DNA from: Nocardioides palaemonis
Lineage (GTDB): Bacteria; Actinomycetota; Actinomycetes; Propionibacteriales; Nocardioidaceae
NCBI RefSeq assembly: GCF_018275325.1
Contig: NZ_JAGVQR010000001.1
Coordinates: 2,046,001 to 2,110,000, forward strand
Direction of reading: 5' to 3'
Length of the DNA stretch: 64,000 nucleotides
The position numbers and the translations under genes are program-made. The stretch's first letter is position 1. Each line of letters begins with the position of its first letter. This document shows, one piece after another, positions 17,705 through 26,936 of this stretch. The notes under the pieces were generated by a model, which had not been told where the DNA came from, did not search any database, and saw only the letters and a list, made by a program, of their open reading frames with translations.

Positions 17705-18122
17705 CGAGGTGCTCCTTCACCAGCCGCTTCGGCGCGCGGTGGGCCCACGCCTCGGTGATCACCTCGACCAGCTCGGTCCGGCTGATCTCGCCGAGCCGGG
17801 ACTGCTGGACGAGGACGGCGTTGTAGCCGCGGAAGTGGTCGATGGTGAAGAACGGTGTCGCGTCGTCCTCCACCAGCGCCAGCTTGTCGGCCTCGGTGGG
17901 GGTGACGATGACGACCAGGTCGTCGTACATCTCGCCGGTGTCGGGGTCGACCGCGGTGTGGTGCGGGTGGCGGTAGAGCACGAAGCCCTTGCCCTTGTCC
18001 CCGCGCGGGACCTTCCACGTGGGCACGTCGCCCCACGACGTCCCCAGCTCGGTCTCCGGGAGCGCGGCGCAGATGTCGTCGACGTCCTCGGGCACGGCGG
18101 GCCGGTCGTCCGGGGCCGTCAC
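17697..18122 (-). CDS. MmcQ/YjbR family protein
   Basis: A 141-residue cytosolic protein of the MmcQ/YjbR family, which has a CyaY-like fold and is often annotated as DNA-binding, with no firm function. Visible features are PETELGTSWGDVPTWKV, then GKGFVLYR, DDLVVIVTPTEADKLALV, and FFTIDHFRGYNAVLVQ, typical of the family. The GTG at 18122 follows the fmt stop by 4 bases, and the 3' end overlaps rsmB, so it is embedded in the fmt operon. Confidence 0.85.
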   Translation of the reverse strand: MTAPDDRPAVPEDVDDICAALPETELGTSWGDVPTWKVPRGDKGKGFVLYRHPHHTAVDPDTGEMYDDLVVIVTPTEADKLALVEDDATPFFTIDHFRGYNAVLVQQSRLGEISRTELVEVITEAWAHRAPKRLVKEHLGG

Positions 18123-18126
18123 GCCG

Positions 18127-19059
18127 TCACGCCCCGTCGCCGAGGCGTGCGCCGGACTCCAGCCGCACGCCGCGGGCCCAGTCGGCGGCGCGCATCTGCT
18201 TCTTGCCGAACGCCTTGACGTCGCCGAGCTCGACCGGCGCGGTCGCGGTGCCGACGAACACGGCGTTCTTGGTGACGTCCAGGACCCCCGGGCCGAGGGG
18301 CTCGCGGTCGGTGGGACGCACCGGACCGAGCTTGATCCGTTCGCCCTCGAACGTGCTCCACGCCCCCGGCGCCGGCGTGCAGGCGCGCACCTGCCGGTCG
18401 ATCGCGACCGCCGGGTGGGACCAGTCGACGCGCGCGTCGTCGACGAGGATCTTCGGGGCGAAGGAGACGCCCTCCTCCTGCTGCTCGCGGGCCTGGAGCG
18501 TGCCGTCCTCGATGCCGTCGAGGGTCTGCACCAGCAGCCCGGCGCCGCCCTCGGCCAGGCGGGCGAGCAGGTCGCCGGCGGTGTCGTCGGCACGCACCCG
18601 CTCGGTCATCACCCCGAAGACCGGGCCGGCGTCGAGCGCCTTGACGATCCGGAAGGTGGTGGCGCCGGTCACCTCGTCGCCGGCCCACAGCGCGTGCTGC
18701 ACGGGCGCGGCTCCCCGCCACGACGGCAGCACCGAGAAGTGCAGGTTGATCCAGCCGTGCGGCACGAGGTCGAGGGCCGACTGCGGCAGCAGCGCACCGT
18801 AGGCGACCACCGGGCAGGCATCGGGGCGCAGCGCGGCCAGCTCGGCCTGGAAGTCCGGGTCGCGGGGGTGCTCCGGCTTGAGCACCGGTACGCCGAGCTC
18901 CTCCGCACGCTGCGCGACCGGGCTGGCGACGAGCCTGCGTCCGCGACCGCTGGGCGCGTCGGGCCGGGAGACGACGCCGACCAGCTCGTGGCGGCTGCCT
19001 GCGATCGCGTCGAGGGCGGGCACGGCGACCTCGGGGGTGCCGGCGAAGACGACGCGCAT
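18127..19059 (-). CDS. fmt: Methionyl-tRNA formyltransferase
   Basis: Fmt formylates initiator Met-tRNA using 10-formyltetrahydrofolate. The 310-residue protein has the N-terminal [12 protein letters not shown], the catalytic [17 protein letters not shown] segment near 104-120 (Asn/His/Asp triad region) and a C-terminal OB-like tRNA-binding domain. It follows def by 13 bases, pairing formylation with deformylation in one operon. ATG start at 19059. Confidence 0.96.
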   Translation of the reverse strand: MRVVFAGTPEVAVPALDAIAGSRHELVGVVSRPDAPSGRGRRLVASPVAQRAEELGVPVLKPEHPRDPDFQAELAALRPDACPVVAYGALLPQSALDLVPHGWINLHFSVLPSWRGAAPVQHALWAGDEVTGATTFRIVKALDAGPVFGVMTERVRADDTAGDLLARLAEGGAGLLVQTLDGIEDGTLQAREQQEEGVSFAPKILVDDARVDWSHPAVAIDRQVRACTPAPGAWSTFEGERIKLGPVRPTDREPLGPGVLDVTKNAVFVGTATAPVELGDVKAFGKKQMRAADWARGVRLESGARLGDGA

Positions 19060-19072
19060 CAGCGGTGCCCCC

Positions 19073-19618
19073 TCATCGGCCGAACCCGTGCGTCGCGTGG
19101 GGGCTGACCTTGACCGTGGGCTTCTCCAGGCCGAACCACTCGGACTCGCGGATCTCCTTCATGGCCGCCTTGCGGGCCGCGGTGTCGAGCTTGTCGATGA
19201 AGAGGATCCCGTCGAGGTGGTCGGTCTCGTGCTGCATGGCCCGGGCGAGCAGGTCGGAGGCCTCGATGCGCTGCGGCTCGCCGTGCATGTCGAAGCCGGT
19301 GGCGATCACCGAGAGCGCGCGGAGGCAGTCGTAGGTGAGCTCGGGCAGCGAGAGGCACCCCTCGGCGCCGTCCTGGGTCTCGTCGGAGAGCTCCAGCGAC
19401 GGGTTGACGAGGTGGCCGACCTCCCCGTGGACGTTCCAGGTGAAGACGCGCAGCCCGACGCCGATCTGCGGGGCGGCGAGCCCGGCGCCGGGAGCGGCGA
19501 GCATGGTGTCCGTCAGGTCGGTCACGAGCTGGCGGACCTCCTTGTCGAAGTCGTCGACCTCGACCGCGCGCTGGCGCAGGACGGGATCGCCGAAGAGACG
19601 GATGGGCTGGACGGCCAC
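19073..19618 (-). CDS. def: Peptide deformylase
   Basis: Def removes the formyl group from nascent proteins and is a metalloprotease. All three motifs are present in the 181-residue protein: [10 protein letters not shown] (44-53), EGCLSLP (86-92, Cys ligand C88) and QHETDHLDG (129-137, with H130, E131 and H134). The GTG start has AGGAGCTCC just upstream, so unlike many neighbours it is SD-led; the -10 box is 44 bases away. It heads the def-fmt-mmcQ-rsmB unit. Confidence 0.96.
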   Translation of the reverse strand: MAVQPIRLFGDPVLRQRAVEVDDFDKEVRQLVTDLTDTMLAAPGAGLAAPQIGVGLRVFTWNVHGEVGHLVNPSLELSDETQDGAEGCLSLPELTYDCLRALSVIATGFDMHGEPQRIEASDLLARAMQHETDHLDGILFIDKLDTAARKAAMKEIRESEWFGLEKPTVKVSPHATHGFGR

Positions 19619-19662
19619 GGAGCTCCTAGTGATGGCATGGATGGGCGGTGCACGAACGCCCC

Positions 19663-19668
19663 AGTCTA
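19663..19668 (-). promoter_or_regulatory. -10 box of the def-fmt operon
   Basis: TAGACT on the minus strand lies in the 90-bp gap between priA and def, leaving a leader of about 40 bases that contains the AGGAGC ribosome-binding site. Confidence 0.45.
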
Positions 19669-19708
19669 GGGACGCGTGGACCGCGCGCCCCAGACGGGCG
19701 GCGCCCCG

Positions 19709-21715
19709 CTAGATGGTGAGGGGGTCCACCTGGACCCGCACCGGGTCGAGCTTGCGGGCCGACCGGAGCCGCTGCAGGTCGCCGAGCGCGCCGGACAGGG
19801 CCGGACCGTGCGCCCACGGCACCCGCAGCACGACGCGGTGCTCGTCGGCCACCGGTACCGGCCCGAGGACCTCGGCACCGTCGGGGAGGTCGAGCAGGTG
19901 CAGCGCGTCGTCGAGCGCACCGAGGTCGCCGGCGAGGGTCGCGATGCGGGCCGCCGGCGGCAGGTGCGCCGCGGCGCGCTCCTCCGCCTCGCGCCGGGCG
20001 AACCCGGCCGGGTCCCAGCGGACCAGCGCCTGCAGGATCGGGTGGGCCGGGTCGCCCACCGCGACGACGTGGCCGCCCGCGCGCACGAGCGCGGCCGCGT
20101 TGAGCCAGCGGCGCAGCGCCTCCTCGGTGGCGCGCAGGTCGTCGCGGGCCAGCGTCAGCCACGTGTCGAGGACGACGACGGCGGCATAGCCCTTCGCGGC
20201 GACCGGTTCGGCGCCGACGGTCGCCACGACGACGTCGGCACGCTCCCCCACCGACGCGAGCACCCGGTCGCCGCTCGAGCTGCGGACCGTCGTGCCGGGG
20301 AACATCCGGCCGAGCTCCTCGGCGGTGCGTGCCTCGCCCCGCACCGGCGCCCGCAGCCCGCGCCCGCCGCAGGTAGGACAGGCCCACGCCGGCTCGGTGT
20401 GGCCGCACCAGCGGCACTGCGGTGGGTCGACGGGACCGGGGACGCTCAGCGGACCGGTGCAGACCGAGCAGCGGGCCGGGGTGCGGCACGTGTCGCAGGC
20501 GAGGGCGGCGGCGTAGCCGGCGCGCGGGGTCTGCACCAGGACCGGCCCGGACTCCAGTCCGCGGCGGATCGCCTCGTAGGCCGGCCTCGGGATGCGGGTG
20601 CCGACGGCGCGGTCCTCGGCGGGGACGGCCTCGACGCGGACCCGGGCGCGGAGGACGGACCGCGGGGTGGCCAGCTCGCGGGCCCACCCGGAGGCGAGCA
20701 GGTGCTGGGCCTCCGGGGTGCGGGCGACCGCCCCCAGCAGCGCCGCGGTGCCCTGCTGCTCGGCCCGCGTCAGGAGCACCTCGCGGGTGTGGGGGTAGGG
20801 GGCGCGGGGCTCGGCGTGCAGGTCGTCCCCGTCGTCCCAGACCACGACCAGGCCGAGGTCGTGCACCGGCGCGAAGGCCGCCGAGCGGGTGCCGACGACG
20901 ACCCTGCGGGCGCCCCGCGCCACCGCGAGGAAGTCGCGGTAGCGGGCGGCGGGGCCTCCGTCCGCGGTCAGGCAGACGTGGTGGCCCTCCCCCAGTCGTG
21001 CCGTCAGCGCGGCGTCGACCCGATCGACGTCACGCCGGTCCGGGACGCAGACCAGCGCGCCGCGGCCAGAGGCGTACGCCGTGGCGACGGCGTCGGCGAC
21101 CATGGCCGGCCAGTCGTCGGCTGGTGCCGCCGACCACACCGCGCGAGGCGCCTCGGCCGCGGCGAGGCGGCGCAGGAACGCATCGGCGTGCGCGACGTCG
21201 CCCCACGTCGTGGTCGGCCCGCCGGTGAAGGGAGGCGCCGGGACGGAGGTGTCCTTCTCGGCGCGGGCGTGCCGCGGCGGCACGGCGAGCCGGAGGACGT
21301 CGGAGCGGGCGCCGGCGTAGCGCCGGGCCAGCGTCTCGGTCAGCCGCACCACCTCCGGCAGCAGCACCGGCTCCGGGCTGACCACACGGCGCAGCGGCTG
21401 GAGCCGCCCGGTGTGGTCGGTCGTCGAGGCCCGCTCGACGACGAACCCGTCGACGTCCTGGCCGGCGAAGCGGACCTTCACCCGCGCGCCGGGCGCGGCC
21501 GTGTCGGCCATCGTCTGCGGGACGGCGTAGTCGAAGGGACGGTCGAGGTGGGCCAGGGCGATGTCGACGAGCACCCGCGCGACCGGGTCGGTGGTGGCAG
21601 GCTCCCAGTCGGCGGCCTTGCGGCGCCGCGTCGCGGCCGCCTTGGCGCGGGCGTCGTCCACGGCAGCACGAAGCCCCGGGAGCATGTCTGCTTCCGGGGC
21701 CTCGTGCGACGTCAT
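19709..21715 (-). CDS. priA: PriA-like primosomal protein, helicase motifs degenerate
   Basis: PriA restarts stalled replication forks. This 668-residue protein keeps the N-terminal DNA-binding domain (RPFDYAVP, GARVKVRFAGQDVDGFVV) and the zinc-binding cysteine array (CDTCRTPARCSVC, CRWCGH, CPTCGG). The ATPase core is degenerate: WSAAPADDW replaces the GSGKT Walker A and WDDGDDLH replaces the DEEH box. Loss of these motifs is typical of actinobacterial PriA, so it probably acts as a loader or structural protein. The ATG at 21715 gives the usual MTSHEAPEAD...LPGL N-terminus; a GTG at 21739 is possible. It follows metK. Confidence 0.92.
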   Translation of the reverse strand: MTSHEAPEADMLPGLRAAVDDARAKAAATRRRKAADWEPATTDPVARVLVDIALAHLDRPFDYAVPQTMADTAAPGARVKVRFAGQDVDGFVVERASTTDHTGRLQPLRRVVSPEPVLLPEVVRLTETLARRYAGARSDVLRLAVPPRHARAEKDTSVPAPPFTGGPTTTWGDVAHADAFLRRLAAAEAPRAVWSAAPADDWPAMVADAVATAYASGRGALVCVPDRRDVDRVDAALTARLGEGHHVCLTADGGPAARYRDFLAVARGARRVVVGTRSAAFAPVHDLGLVVVWDDGDDLHAEPRAPYPHTREVLLTRAEQQGTAALLGAVARTPEAQHLLASGWARELATPRSVLRARVRVEAVPAEDRAVGTRIPRPAYEAIRRGLESGPVLVQTPRAGYAAALACDTCRTPARCSVCTGPLSVPGPVDPPQCRWCGHTEPAWACPTCGGRGLRAPVRGEARTAEELGRMFPGTTVRSSSGDRVLASVGERADVVVATVGAEPVAAKGYAAVVVLDTWLTLARDDLRATEEALRRWLNAAALVRAGGHVVAVGDPAHPILQALVRWDPAGFARREAEERAAAHLPPAARIATLAGDLGALDDALHLLDLPDGAEVLGPVPVADEHRVVLRVPWAHGPALSGALGDLQRLRSARKLDPVRVQVDPLTI

Positions 21716-21751
21716 GGCCGCGATTGTGTCAGCGTCCACCGACGCCGGATG

Positions 21752-22954
21752 TCATACCCCAGCGGCAGCCTTGAGCTTGTCGGCCCGGTCCGTGCCCTCC
21801 CAGGTGAAGTCCACGAGCTCGCGGCCGAAGTGGCCGTAGGCGGAGGTCTGGGCGTAGATCGGGCGGAGCAGGTCGAGGTCGCGGATGATCGCGGCGGGGC
21901 GCAGGTCGAAGACCTCGAGCACCGCCTCCTGGATCCGCTCGTCGGGCACCACGCCGGTCCCGAACGTCTCGATGAAGACGCCGACCGGGGCTGCCTTGCC
22001 GATGGCGTAGGCGACCTGCGCCTCGCAGCGACGCGCGAGCCCGGCCGCGACCACGTTCTTCGCCACCCAGCGCATCGCGTAGGCCGCGGACCGGTCCACC
22101 TTCGACGGGTCCTTGCCCGAGAAGGCACCGCCGCCGTGGCGGGCCATGCCGCCGTAGGTGTCGACGATGATCTTGCGGCCGGTGAGGCCGGCGTCACCCA
22201 TCGGGCCGCCGATGACGAACGTGCCGGTGGGGTTCACCAGCATCCGGTAGCCCTCGGAGGGGATGTCGAACGTCGCGAGGACCGGGTCGATCACGTGCTG
22301 CTTGATGTCGGCCTCGAGCGTGGCGTGGTCGATGCCCGGGTCGTGCTGGGTCGACAGCACGACGGTGTCGATGCGCAGCGGCCGGTCGTCCTCGTCGTAC
22401 TCGATGGTGACCTGGGTCTTGCCGTCGGGACGGAGGTAGTCGAGCGTGCCGCTCTTGCGCACCTCGGTGAGCCGCTGGGCGAGGCGCTGGGCGATGGTGA
22501 TCGGCAGCGGCATGAGCTCGGGGGTGTCGTCGCAGGCGTAGCCGAACATCAGGCCCTGGTCACCCGCACCCCGCTTGTCGAGCTCGTCCTCGCTGGAGCC
22601 CACGCGCGACTCGTGGCCGGCGTCGACGCCGGCGGCGATGTCGGTGGACTGCGCACCGATGGCGACCTGCACGCCGCACGTGGTGCCGTCGAAGCCCTTG
22701 TCGGAGGAGTCGTAGCCGATGTCGAGGATCGCCTTGCGCACGATGTCGGCCACCGGGGCGTACGCCGTCGTGCGGACCTCGCCGGCCACGACCACGAGGC
22801 CGGTGGTCAGCAGCGTCTCCACGGCCACGCGCAGGTTCGCGCGGTCGGGGTCCTCGGCCATGAGGTGGTCGAGGACGGAGTCGCTGATACGGTCAGCGAT
22901 CTTGTCGGGGTGCCCCTCGGTCACCGACTCGGAGGTGAACAGGCGTCCAGCCAC
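21752..22954 (-). CDS. metK: S-adenosylmethionine synthase
   Basis: MetK makes SAM from methionine and ATP. The 400-residue protein carries [14 protein letters not shown] near the N-terminus (His15/Asp17 type catalytic residues), [10 protein letters not shown] in the central loop and the signature [19 protein letters not shown] near 254-272. Length and all three domains are standard. It begins with GTG. The 72-base gap to coaBC probably carries its promoter; I see no SAM riboswitch there. Confidence 0.97.
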   Translation of the reverse strand: MAGRLFTSESVTEGHPDKIADRISDSVLDHLMAEDPDRANLRVAVETLLTTGLVVVAGEVRTTAYAPVADIVRKAILDIGYDSSDKGFDGTTCGVQVAIGAQSTDIAAGVDAGHESRVGSSEDELDKRGAGDQGLMFGYACDDTPELMPLPITIAQRLAQRLTEVRKSGTLDYLRPDGKTQVTIEYDEDDRPLRIDTVVLSTQHDPGIDHATLEADIKQHVIDPVLATFDIPSEGYRMLVNPTGTFVIGGPMGDAGLTGRKIIVDTYGGMARHGGGAFSGKDPSKVDRSAAYAMRWVAKNVVAAGLARRCEAQVAYAIGKAAPVGVFIETFGTGVVPDERIQEAVLEVFDLRPAAIIRDLDLLRPIYAQTSAYGHFGRELVDFTWEGTDRADKLKAAAGV

Positions 22955-23026
22955 GTTGGATCTCGATTCTCGTGTCGATCAGTTGACTTCAAATCTACCC
23001 GGCGCCCGGCATCCGGGACGGCCGTC

Positions 23027-24262
23027 TCAGTCGACGACTCGCCGTACAACCTCGTCCCAGATGACGTGCGCGAGCGCCGTCTTGCTCCCCCGCGGCACCT
23101 CGACGGCAGCACCGTCGGCGGCGAGGATCACGGCCTCGTTGTCGGCGCTGCCGAAGACCGCACCGCCGCTGACGTCGTTGACGACCAGCAGGTCGCAGCC
23201 CTTGCGCGCCAGTTTGGCGCGACCGAGCTCGAGGACCGTGCCGGTGTCGTCGCCGGTCTCGGCGGCGAAGCCCACGATGACCGCTCCCGGACGGGCGCGG
23301 TCGTGGGAGATCTCGGCGAGCACGTCGGGGTTCTGGGCCAGCTCGATCGCCGGCGCCGAACCGTCGGGAGCCTTCTTGATCTTGGCCTCGCTCACCGCCG
23401 TCGGCCGGAAGTCGGCCGGCGCCGCGGCCATCACGACCGCGTCGGCGGTGGCGGTGGCGGCGAGGACGGCGTCGCGCAGCTCTGCCGTCGTCTCGACGCG
23501 CACCACGCTCACGCCCGCAGGGTCGGGGAGCGTCACGTTGGCGCTCACCAGGGTGACGTGCGCGCCCCGCGCCGCGGCGGCACGCGCCAGCGCGTGGCCC
23601 TGGAGGCCGGACGAGCGGTTGCCGAGGAAGCGCACGGGATCGAGGTACTCCCGGGTGCCGCCGGCCGAGACCACGACCTTGCGGCCGGACAGGTCCTGGG
23701 GTGCGGCGTGCCCGCGCTCGAGGACGGCGCTCGCGAGCTCGAAGATCTCGGCCGGGTCGGGCAGGCGGCCCTTGCCGGTGTCGGCTCCGGTCAGCCGGCC
23801 CTCGGCGGGCTCCACGACCACCACGCCGCGCGCGCGCAGGGTGGTGACGTTGGCCTGGGTCGCCGGGTGCTCCCACATCTCGGTGTGCATCGCCGGCGCG
23901 AGGACCACCGGGCACCGTGCGGTGAGCAGCGTGTTGGTGAGGAGGTCGTCGGCCAGGCCGTGGGCCGCACGGGCGAGCAGGTCGGCCGTCGCCGGGGCCA
24001 CGACCACCAGGTCGGCCTCCTGGCCGATCCGCACGTGCGGGACCTGGTGGACGTCGTCCCACACGTCGGTGGAGACCGGCTTGCCGGACAATGCCGCCCA
24101 CGTGGGGGCGCCGACGAACTCCAGCGCGGCGGCCGTGGGCACGACGGTGACGTCGTGCCCCGACTCGGTGAACCGGCGCAGCAGCTCGCAGGCCTTGTAG
24201 GCCGCGATGCCGCCGGCGACCCCGAGGACCACCTTCGGCGCGGGACGCGCCTCGCGGCTCAT
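23027..24262 (-). CDS. coaBC: Bifunctional phosphopantothenoylcysteine decarboxylase/phosphopantothenate-cysteine ligase
   Basis: CoaBC carries out two successive steps of coenzyme A synthesis. Residues 1-185 form the FMN-dependent decarboxylase (CoaC), with GVAGGIAAYKACEL, the active-site TESGHDVT region, the PAMHTEMWEHP loop and the conserved RLTGADTGKGRLPDP segment. Residues about 190-411 form the CTP-dependent ligase (CoaB), with KVVVSAGGTREYLDPVRFLGNRSSG and a lysine-rich KIKKAP loop. It follows rpoZ by 13 bases in the mihF-gmk-rpoZ-coaBC operon. Confidence 0.96.
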   Translation of the reverse strand: MSREARPAPKVVLGVAGGIAAYKACELLRRFTESGHDVTVVPTAAALEFVGAPTWAALSGKPVSTDVWDDVHQVPHVRIGQEADLVVVAPATADLLARAAHGLADDLLTNTLLTARCPVVLAPAMHTEMWEHPATQANVTTLRARGVVVVEPAEGRLTGADTGKGRLPDPAEIFELASAVLERGHAAPQDLSGRKVVVSAGGTREYLDPVRFLGNRSSGLQGHALARAAAARGAHVTLVSANVTLPDPAGVSVVRVETTAELRDAVLAATATADAVVMAAAPADFRPTAVSEAKIKKAPDGSAPAIELAQNPDVLAEISHDRARPGAVIVGFAAETGDDTGTVLELGRAKLARKGCDLLVVNDVSGGAVFGSADNEAVILAADGAAVEVPRGSKTALAHVIWDEVVRRVVD

Positions 24263-24275
24263 CGCGGTGCCCGCG

Positions 24276-24590
24276 TCACTCCGTGGCGTCGCCGGCGGCG
24301 GCAGCCTCGGCAGCAGCAGCCTCGGCGGCGGGGTCGATGTCCTCGCAGGTCAGGAGGTCGTCGTTGATCTCGCGCAGGGCGATCGAGAGCGGCTTCTCCT
24401 GCACGTGGGTGTCGACGAGCGGGCCGACGTACTCCAGCAGGCCCTCGCCGAGCTGGGAGTAGTACGCGTTGATCTGGCGGGCACGCTGGGCGCTGTAGAG
24501 CACCAGCTTGTACTTGCTGTCGGTCTTGGTGAGCAGGTCGTCGATCGAGGGGTTGGTCACGCCCTCGGCGGCGATGGTGGGAGAAGCCAC
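24276..24590 (-). CDS. rpoZ: DNA-directed RNA polymerase omega subunit
   Basis: Omega helps fold and stabilise the beta' subunit of RNA polymerase. The 104-residue protein has [28 protein letters not shown] with the core-contact Lys/Tyr/Arg residues, then [10 protein letters not shown]. The tail is a low-complexity Ala/Glu run, longer than in E. coli but usual in actinobacteria. It lies between gmk and coaBC, the conserved place. Confidence 0.95.
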   Translation of the reverse strand: MASPTIAAEGVTNPSIDDLLTKTDSKYKLVLYSAQRARQINAYYSQLGEGLLEYVGPLVDTHVQEKPLSIALREINDDLLTCEDIDPAAEAAAAEAAAAGDATE

Positions 24591-24618
24591 GGTGTGGGTG
24601 CCTCGCTAGTCGTGTTCG

Positions 24619-25218
24619 TCAGGATGTCGGTGAAGCCGGTCCGACCATCAAGGCTACCAACTCGTCCGCAGCAGCGTGAACTTCGTGGTTGACGATGGTG
24701 ACGTCGAACTCCGGCTCGGCGGCGAGCTCCTCGCGCGCGGTCTCCAGCCGGCGCTCGCGCTCGGCCTCGGTCTCGGTCCCGCGGCCGACCAGCCGGCGCA
24801 CCAGCTCCTCCCACGACGGCGGCTTGAGGAACACGAAGAGCGCCTCGGGCATCGTCTCGCGCACCTGGCGGGCGCCCTGGAGGTCGATCTCGAGCATCGC
24901 GGGGTGGCCCGAGGCGAGCGCGAGGTCGACCGGTCCGCGGGGCGTGCCGTAGCGGGCCGCCTTGTGGACGACGGCCCACTCGAGCAGGTCGCCCTTGTCG
25001 ACCATGGCGTCGAACTCCTCGTCGGAGACGAACCAGTAGTGGACGCCGTTCTCCTCGCCGGGGCGCGGGGCCCGGGTGGTGGCCGAGACGGAGATCCAGA
25101 CCTCGGGGTGCGTCTCGCGCACGGCGGCGGCGACGGTGCCCTTGCCGACGGCCGTGGGTCCGGCGAGCACGATCAGCCGCGAGCGACCCGGGGCACTGTC
25201 TGCTGCCGGTCCGGTCAC
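24619..25218 (-). CDS. gmk: Guanylate kinase
   Basis: Gmk phosphorylates GMP to GDP. The 199-residue protein has the P-loop GPTAVGKGT (20-28), the GMP-binding [22 protein letters not shown] block and [10 protein letters not shown]. The GTG start overlaps the mihF stop (GTGA), so its translation is coupled to the nucleoid protein gene, as in Streptomyces and mycobacteria. Confidence 0.96.
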   Translation of the reverse strand: MTGPAADSAPGRSRLIVLAGPTAVGKGTVAAAVRETHPEVWISVSATTRAPRPGEENGVHYWFVSDEEFDAMVDKGDLLEWAVVHKAARYGTPRGPVDLALASGHPAMLEIDLQGARQVRETMPEALFVFLKPPSWEELVRRLVGRGTETEAERERRLETAREELAAEPEFDVTIVNHEVHAAADELVALMVGPASPTS

Positions 25219-25538
25219 GACGCGTCGGGGCCGAACTCGCGCTCGAGGGCGGCGATCTGCTTCACGCCGAGCCCCCGCACGCGCCGGCTCTCGGCGATGT
25301 TGAGCCGCTCCATCACCTGGCGCGCGCGCACGCGGCCCAGGCCGGGGACCGACTGGAGCAGCTCGACCACCCGCATCTTGCCGATGACCTCGTTGGTCTG
25401 GCCCTCCTGGAGGACGTCGAGGATCGAGCCCCCGGAGTTCTTCAGGCGGTTCTTGACCTCGGCGCGCTCACGGCGCGAGGCCGCAGCCTTGTCGAGGGCT
25501 GCCTGGCGCTGCTCGGGCGTCAGAGGGGGCAAGGCCAC
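25215..25538 (-). CDS. mihF: Integration host factor, actinobacterial type
   Basis: A 107-residue basic nucleoid-associated protein of the mIHF/sIHF family, unrelated to proteobacterial IHF. The N-terminal half is a long charged helix ([25 protein letters not shown]). The C-terminal half is a helix-two-turns-helix DNA-binding domain ([18 protein letters not shown]...[10 protein letters not shown]). The GTG start has AAGGAC at SD distance. It leads the mihF-gmk-rpoZ-coaBC operon from its own promoter. Confidence 0.95.
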   Translation of the reverse strand: MALPPLTPEQRQAALDKAAASRRERAEVKNRLKNSGGSILDVLQEGQTNEVIGKMRVVELLQSVPGLGRVRARQVMERLNIAESRRVRGLGVKQIAALEREFGPDAS

Positions 25539-25579
25539 GAAAGCTGTCCTTCGTCGGGTGTGGTCGGCGGGTGCGGGTC

Positions 25580-25609
25580 AATCTAGTCAGGTCCGACGGA
25601 GGCAGGCAA
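25580..25609 (-). promoter_or_regulatory. Sigma-70-type promoter of the mihF operon
   Basis: On the minus strand TTGCCT (25604-25609) and TAGATT (25580-25585) are separated by 18 bases, a good housekeeping promoter pair. The transcript would start about 35 bases before the mihF GTG. Confidence 0.65.
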
Positions 25610-25665
25610 TCGAGCGCCCGGCCGCCCGGCGCAGAGGTGATGTTCACCATGTCCGGGCCGACTCG

Positions 25666-26115
25666 TCAGCGCGCGAGCGGGGTCCCGCAGACGTCGAGGG
25701 CGTGCTGCTCCACCGCGACCATGGCGGTGACCGTCCGCTCGGAGCCGACCTCCCGGGCCGCTGCCTCGATGTCGCGCCGGGCGGAGGGGTCGAGCCCGGC
25801 AGGCGGGTCCTCGGCGGAGTACGACGAGGGGTCGACGTCGTGGGCGTCGAGGACGTCCTGCAGGTCGTGCAGCGGGGTCACGACGGCGTCCCAGTCGTCG
25901 GCGACGTCGCGCGGCGCCTGCTCGGCGAGGTCGTCGTAGGCGTCGAGCGCGTCGAAGAGGGCGCCGGTGTCGTCGGAGGCAGCCACCTCGGTGAGGTCGG
26001 CCTGGTGGTCGCGGACCGCCTCGCAGTAGTCGGCCTGCGGGTCGTCCGAGCAGGCGACGGTCGCCAGCGGGAGCGCCAGGGTGACGGCGCCGAGGAGGAG
26101 ACGGGCCCGGGTCAC
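25666..26115 (-). CDS. Hypothetical lipoprotein at the end of the pyr operon
   Basis: A 149-residue protein with a lipoprotein signal peptide: MTRAR, a hydrophobic core and lipobox LATVAC with the acylated cysteine at about residue 22. The mature part is acidic, helical and rich in Asp/Ala, with further cysteines in ADYCEAV and LDVCGTP that could pair. No known domain is recognised. The GTG start overlaps the pyrF stop (GTGA), so it is translated with the pyrimidine operon although nothing links it to pyrimidines. Confidence 0.8.
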   Translation of the reverse strand: MTRARLLLGAVTLALPLATVACSDDPQADYCEAVRDHQADLTEVAASDDTGALFDALDAYDDLAEQAPRDVADDWDAVVTPLHDLQDVLDAHDVDPSSYSAEDPPAGLDPSARRDIEAAAREVGSERTVTAMVAVEQHALDVCGTPLAR

Positions 26116-26936
26116 GCCCCCAACCCTCGCACGGCGTCGTTGCCGCGGAGCGCGGCGTCGCGCAGGGCGGCCACGTCCGGTCCGGCGCGGAGCACCTCAC
26201 GGCTCGAGCTCGGCAGCGCCCACCGCGCGGCACGACCGAAGATCCGCTCCAGGTCCGCGACGGTGCCGCCCTGGGCGCCGTAGCCGGGGACCAGGAGCGG
26301 TCCGTTGACGTCGAGGTCCTCCCCCGTCTCCCCGATCGTCGCGCCGACGACCGCCCCGAACGACCCCACCGGCTCGGCGCCGGCGTTGAGCTCGCGCAGG
26401 CGCGCCAGCACGGTCCCGGCCACCGTCCCCTCCGACGTCCGTGCGTGCTGGACCTCCGGACCCTCCTTGTTGGAGGTCAGCGCGAGGACGAACAGCCCGG
26501 CGCCGTGGCGCCGGCACGACTCCACCATCGGGTCGAGCGAGCCGAAGCCGAGGTAGGGGCTCGCGGTGATCGCGTCGCACGCGAGCGGCGACGTCGGGTC
26601 GAGGTACGCGTCGGCGTAGGCCTGGCTGGTCGAGCCGATGTCGCCTCGTTTGACGTCGAGCAGCACGAGCGCGCCGGCGGCGCGGGACTCCGCGACCACC
26701 CGCTCCAGCACCGCGACCCCGCGGCTGCCGAACCGCTCGTAGAACGCGCTCTGAGGCTTGACCACCCCGACGACGGGGGCGACCGCCTCGACGACGGTCA
26801 GCGCGAACCGCTCTAGCGAGGCGACGTCGTCGCCGAGGCCCCACTCGTGGAGGAGCGCGGCGTGCGGGTCGATGCCGACGCAGAACCGGCCGCGGTCCTC
26901 GATCGCCTGGGCCAGCCGGGTGCCGAACGGGGTCAT
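26112..26936 (-). CDS. pyrF: Orotidine 5'-phosphate decarboxylase
   Basis: PyrF makes UMP from OMP, the last step of de novo synthesis. The 274-residue protein is of the longer type 2 family common in actinobacteria. The catalytic Lys/Asp array is in LLDVKRGDIGST (K96, D99), and the phosphate-binding C-terminus includes LLVPGYGAQGG. The ATG at 26936 overlaps the stop of the PyrD-like gene (ATGA). Order and overlap place it in the carA-carB-pyrD operon. Confidence 0.95.
   Translation of the reverse strand: MTPFGTRLAQAIEDRGRFCVGIDPHAALLHEWGLGDDVASLERFALTVVEAVAPVVGVVKPQSAFYERFGSRGVAVLERVVAESRAAGALVLLDVKRGDIGSTSQAYADAYLDPTSPLACDAITASPYLGFGSLDPMVESCRRHGAGLFVLALTSNKEGPEVQHARTSEGTVAGTVLARLRELNAGAEPVGSFGAVVGATIGETGEDLDVNGPLLVPGYGAQGGTVADLERIFGRAARWALPSSSREVLRAGPDVAALRDAALRGNDAVRGLGA

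Noticed and set aside
22955..23026. SAM riboswitch before metK
   Set aside because: The gap is 72 bases and lacks the paired elements of SAM riboswitches; an ordinary promoter is more likely.
19676..24367. A 1,563-codon plus-strand frame opposite def/priA/metK/coaBC
   Set aside because: It covers several well-identified minus-strand genes and has the biased composition expected from the complement of their codons; no conserved domain is visible.
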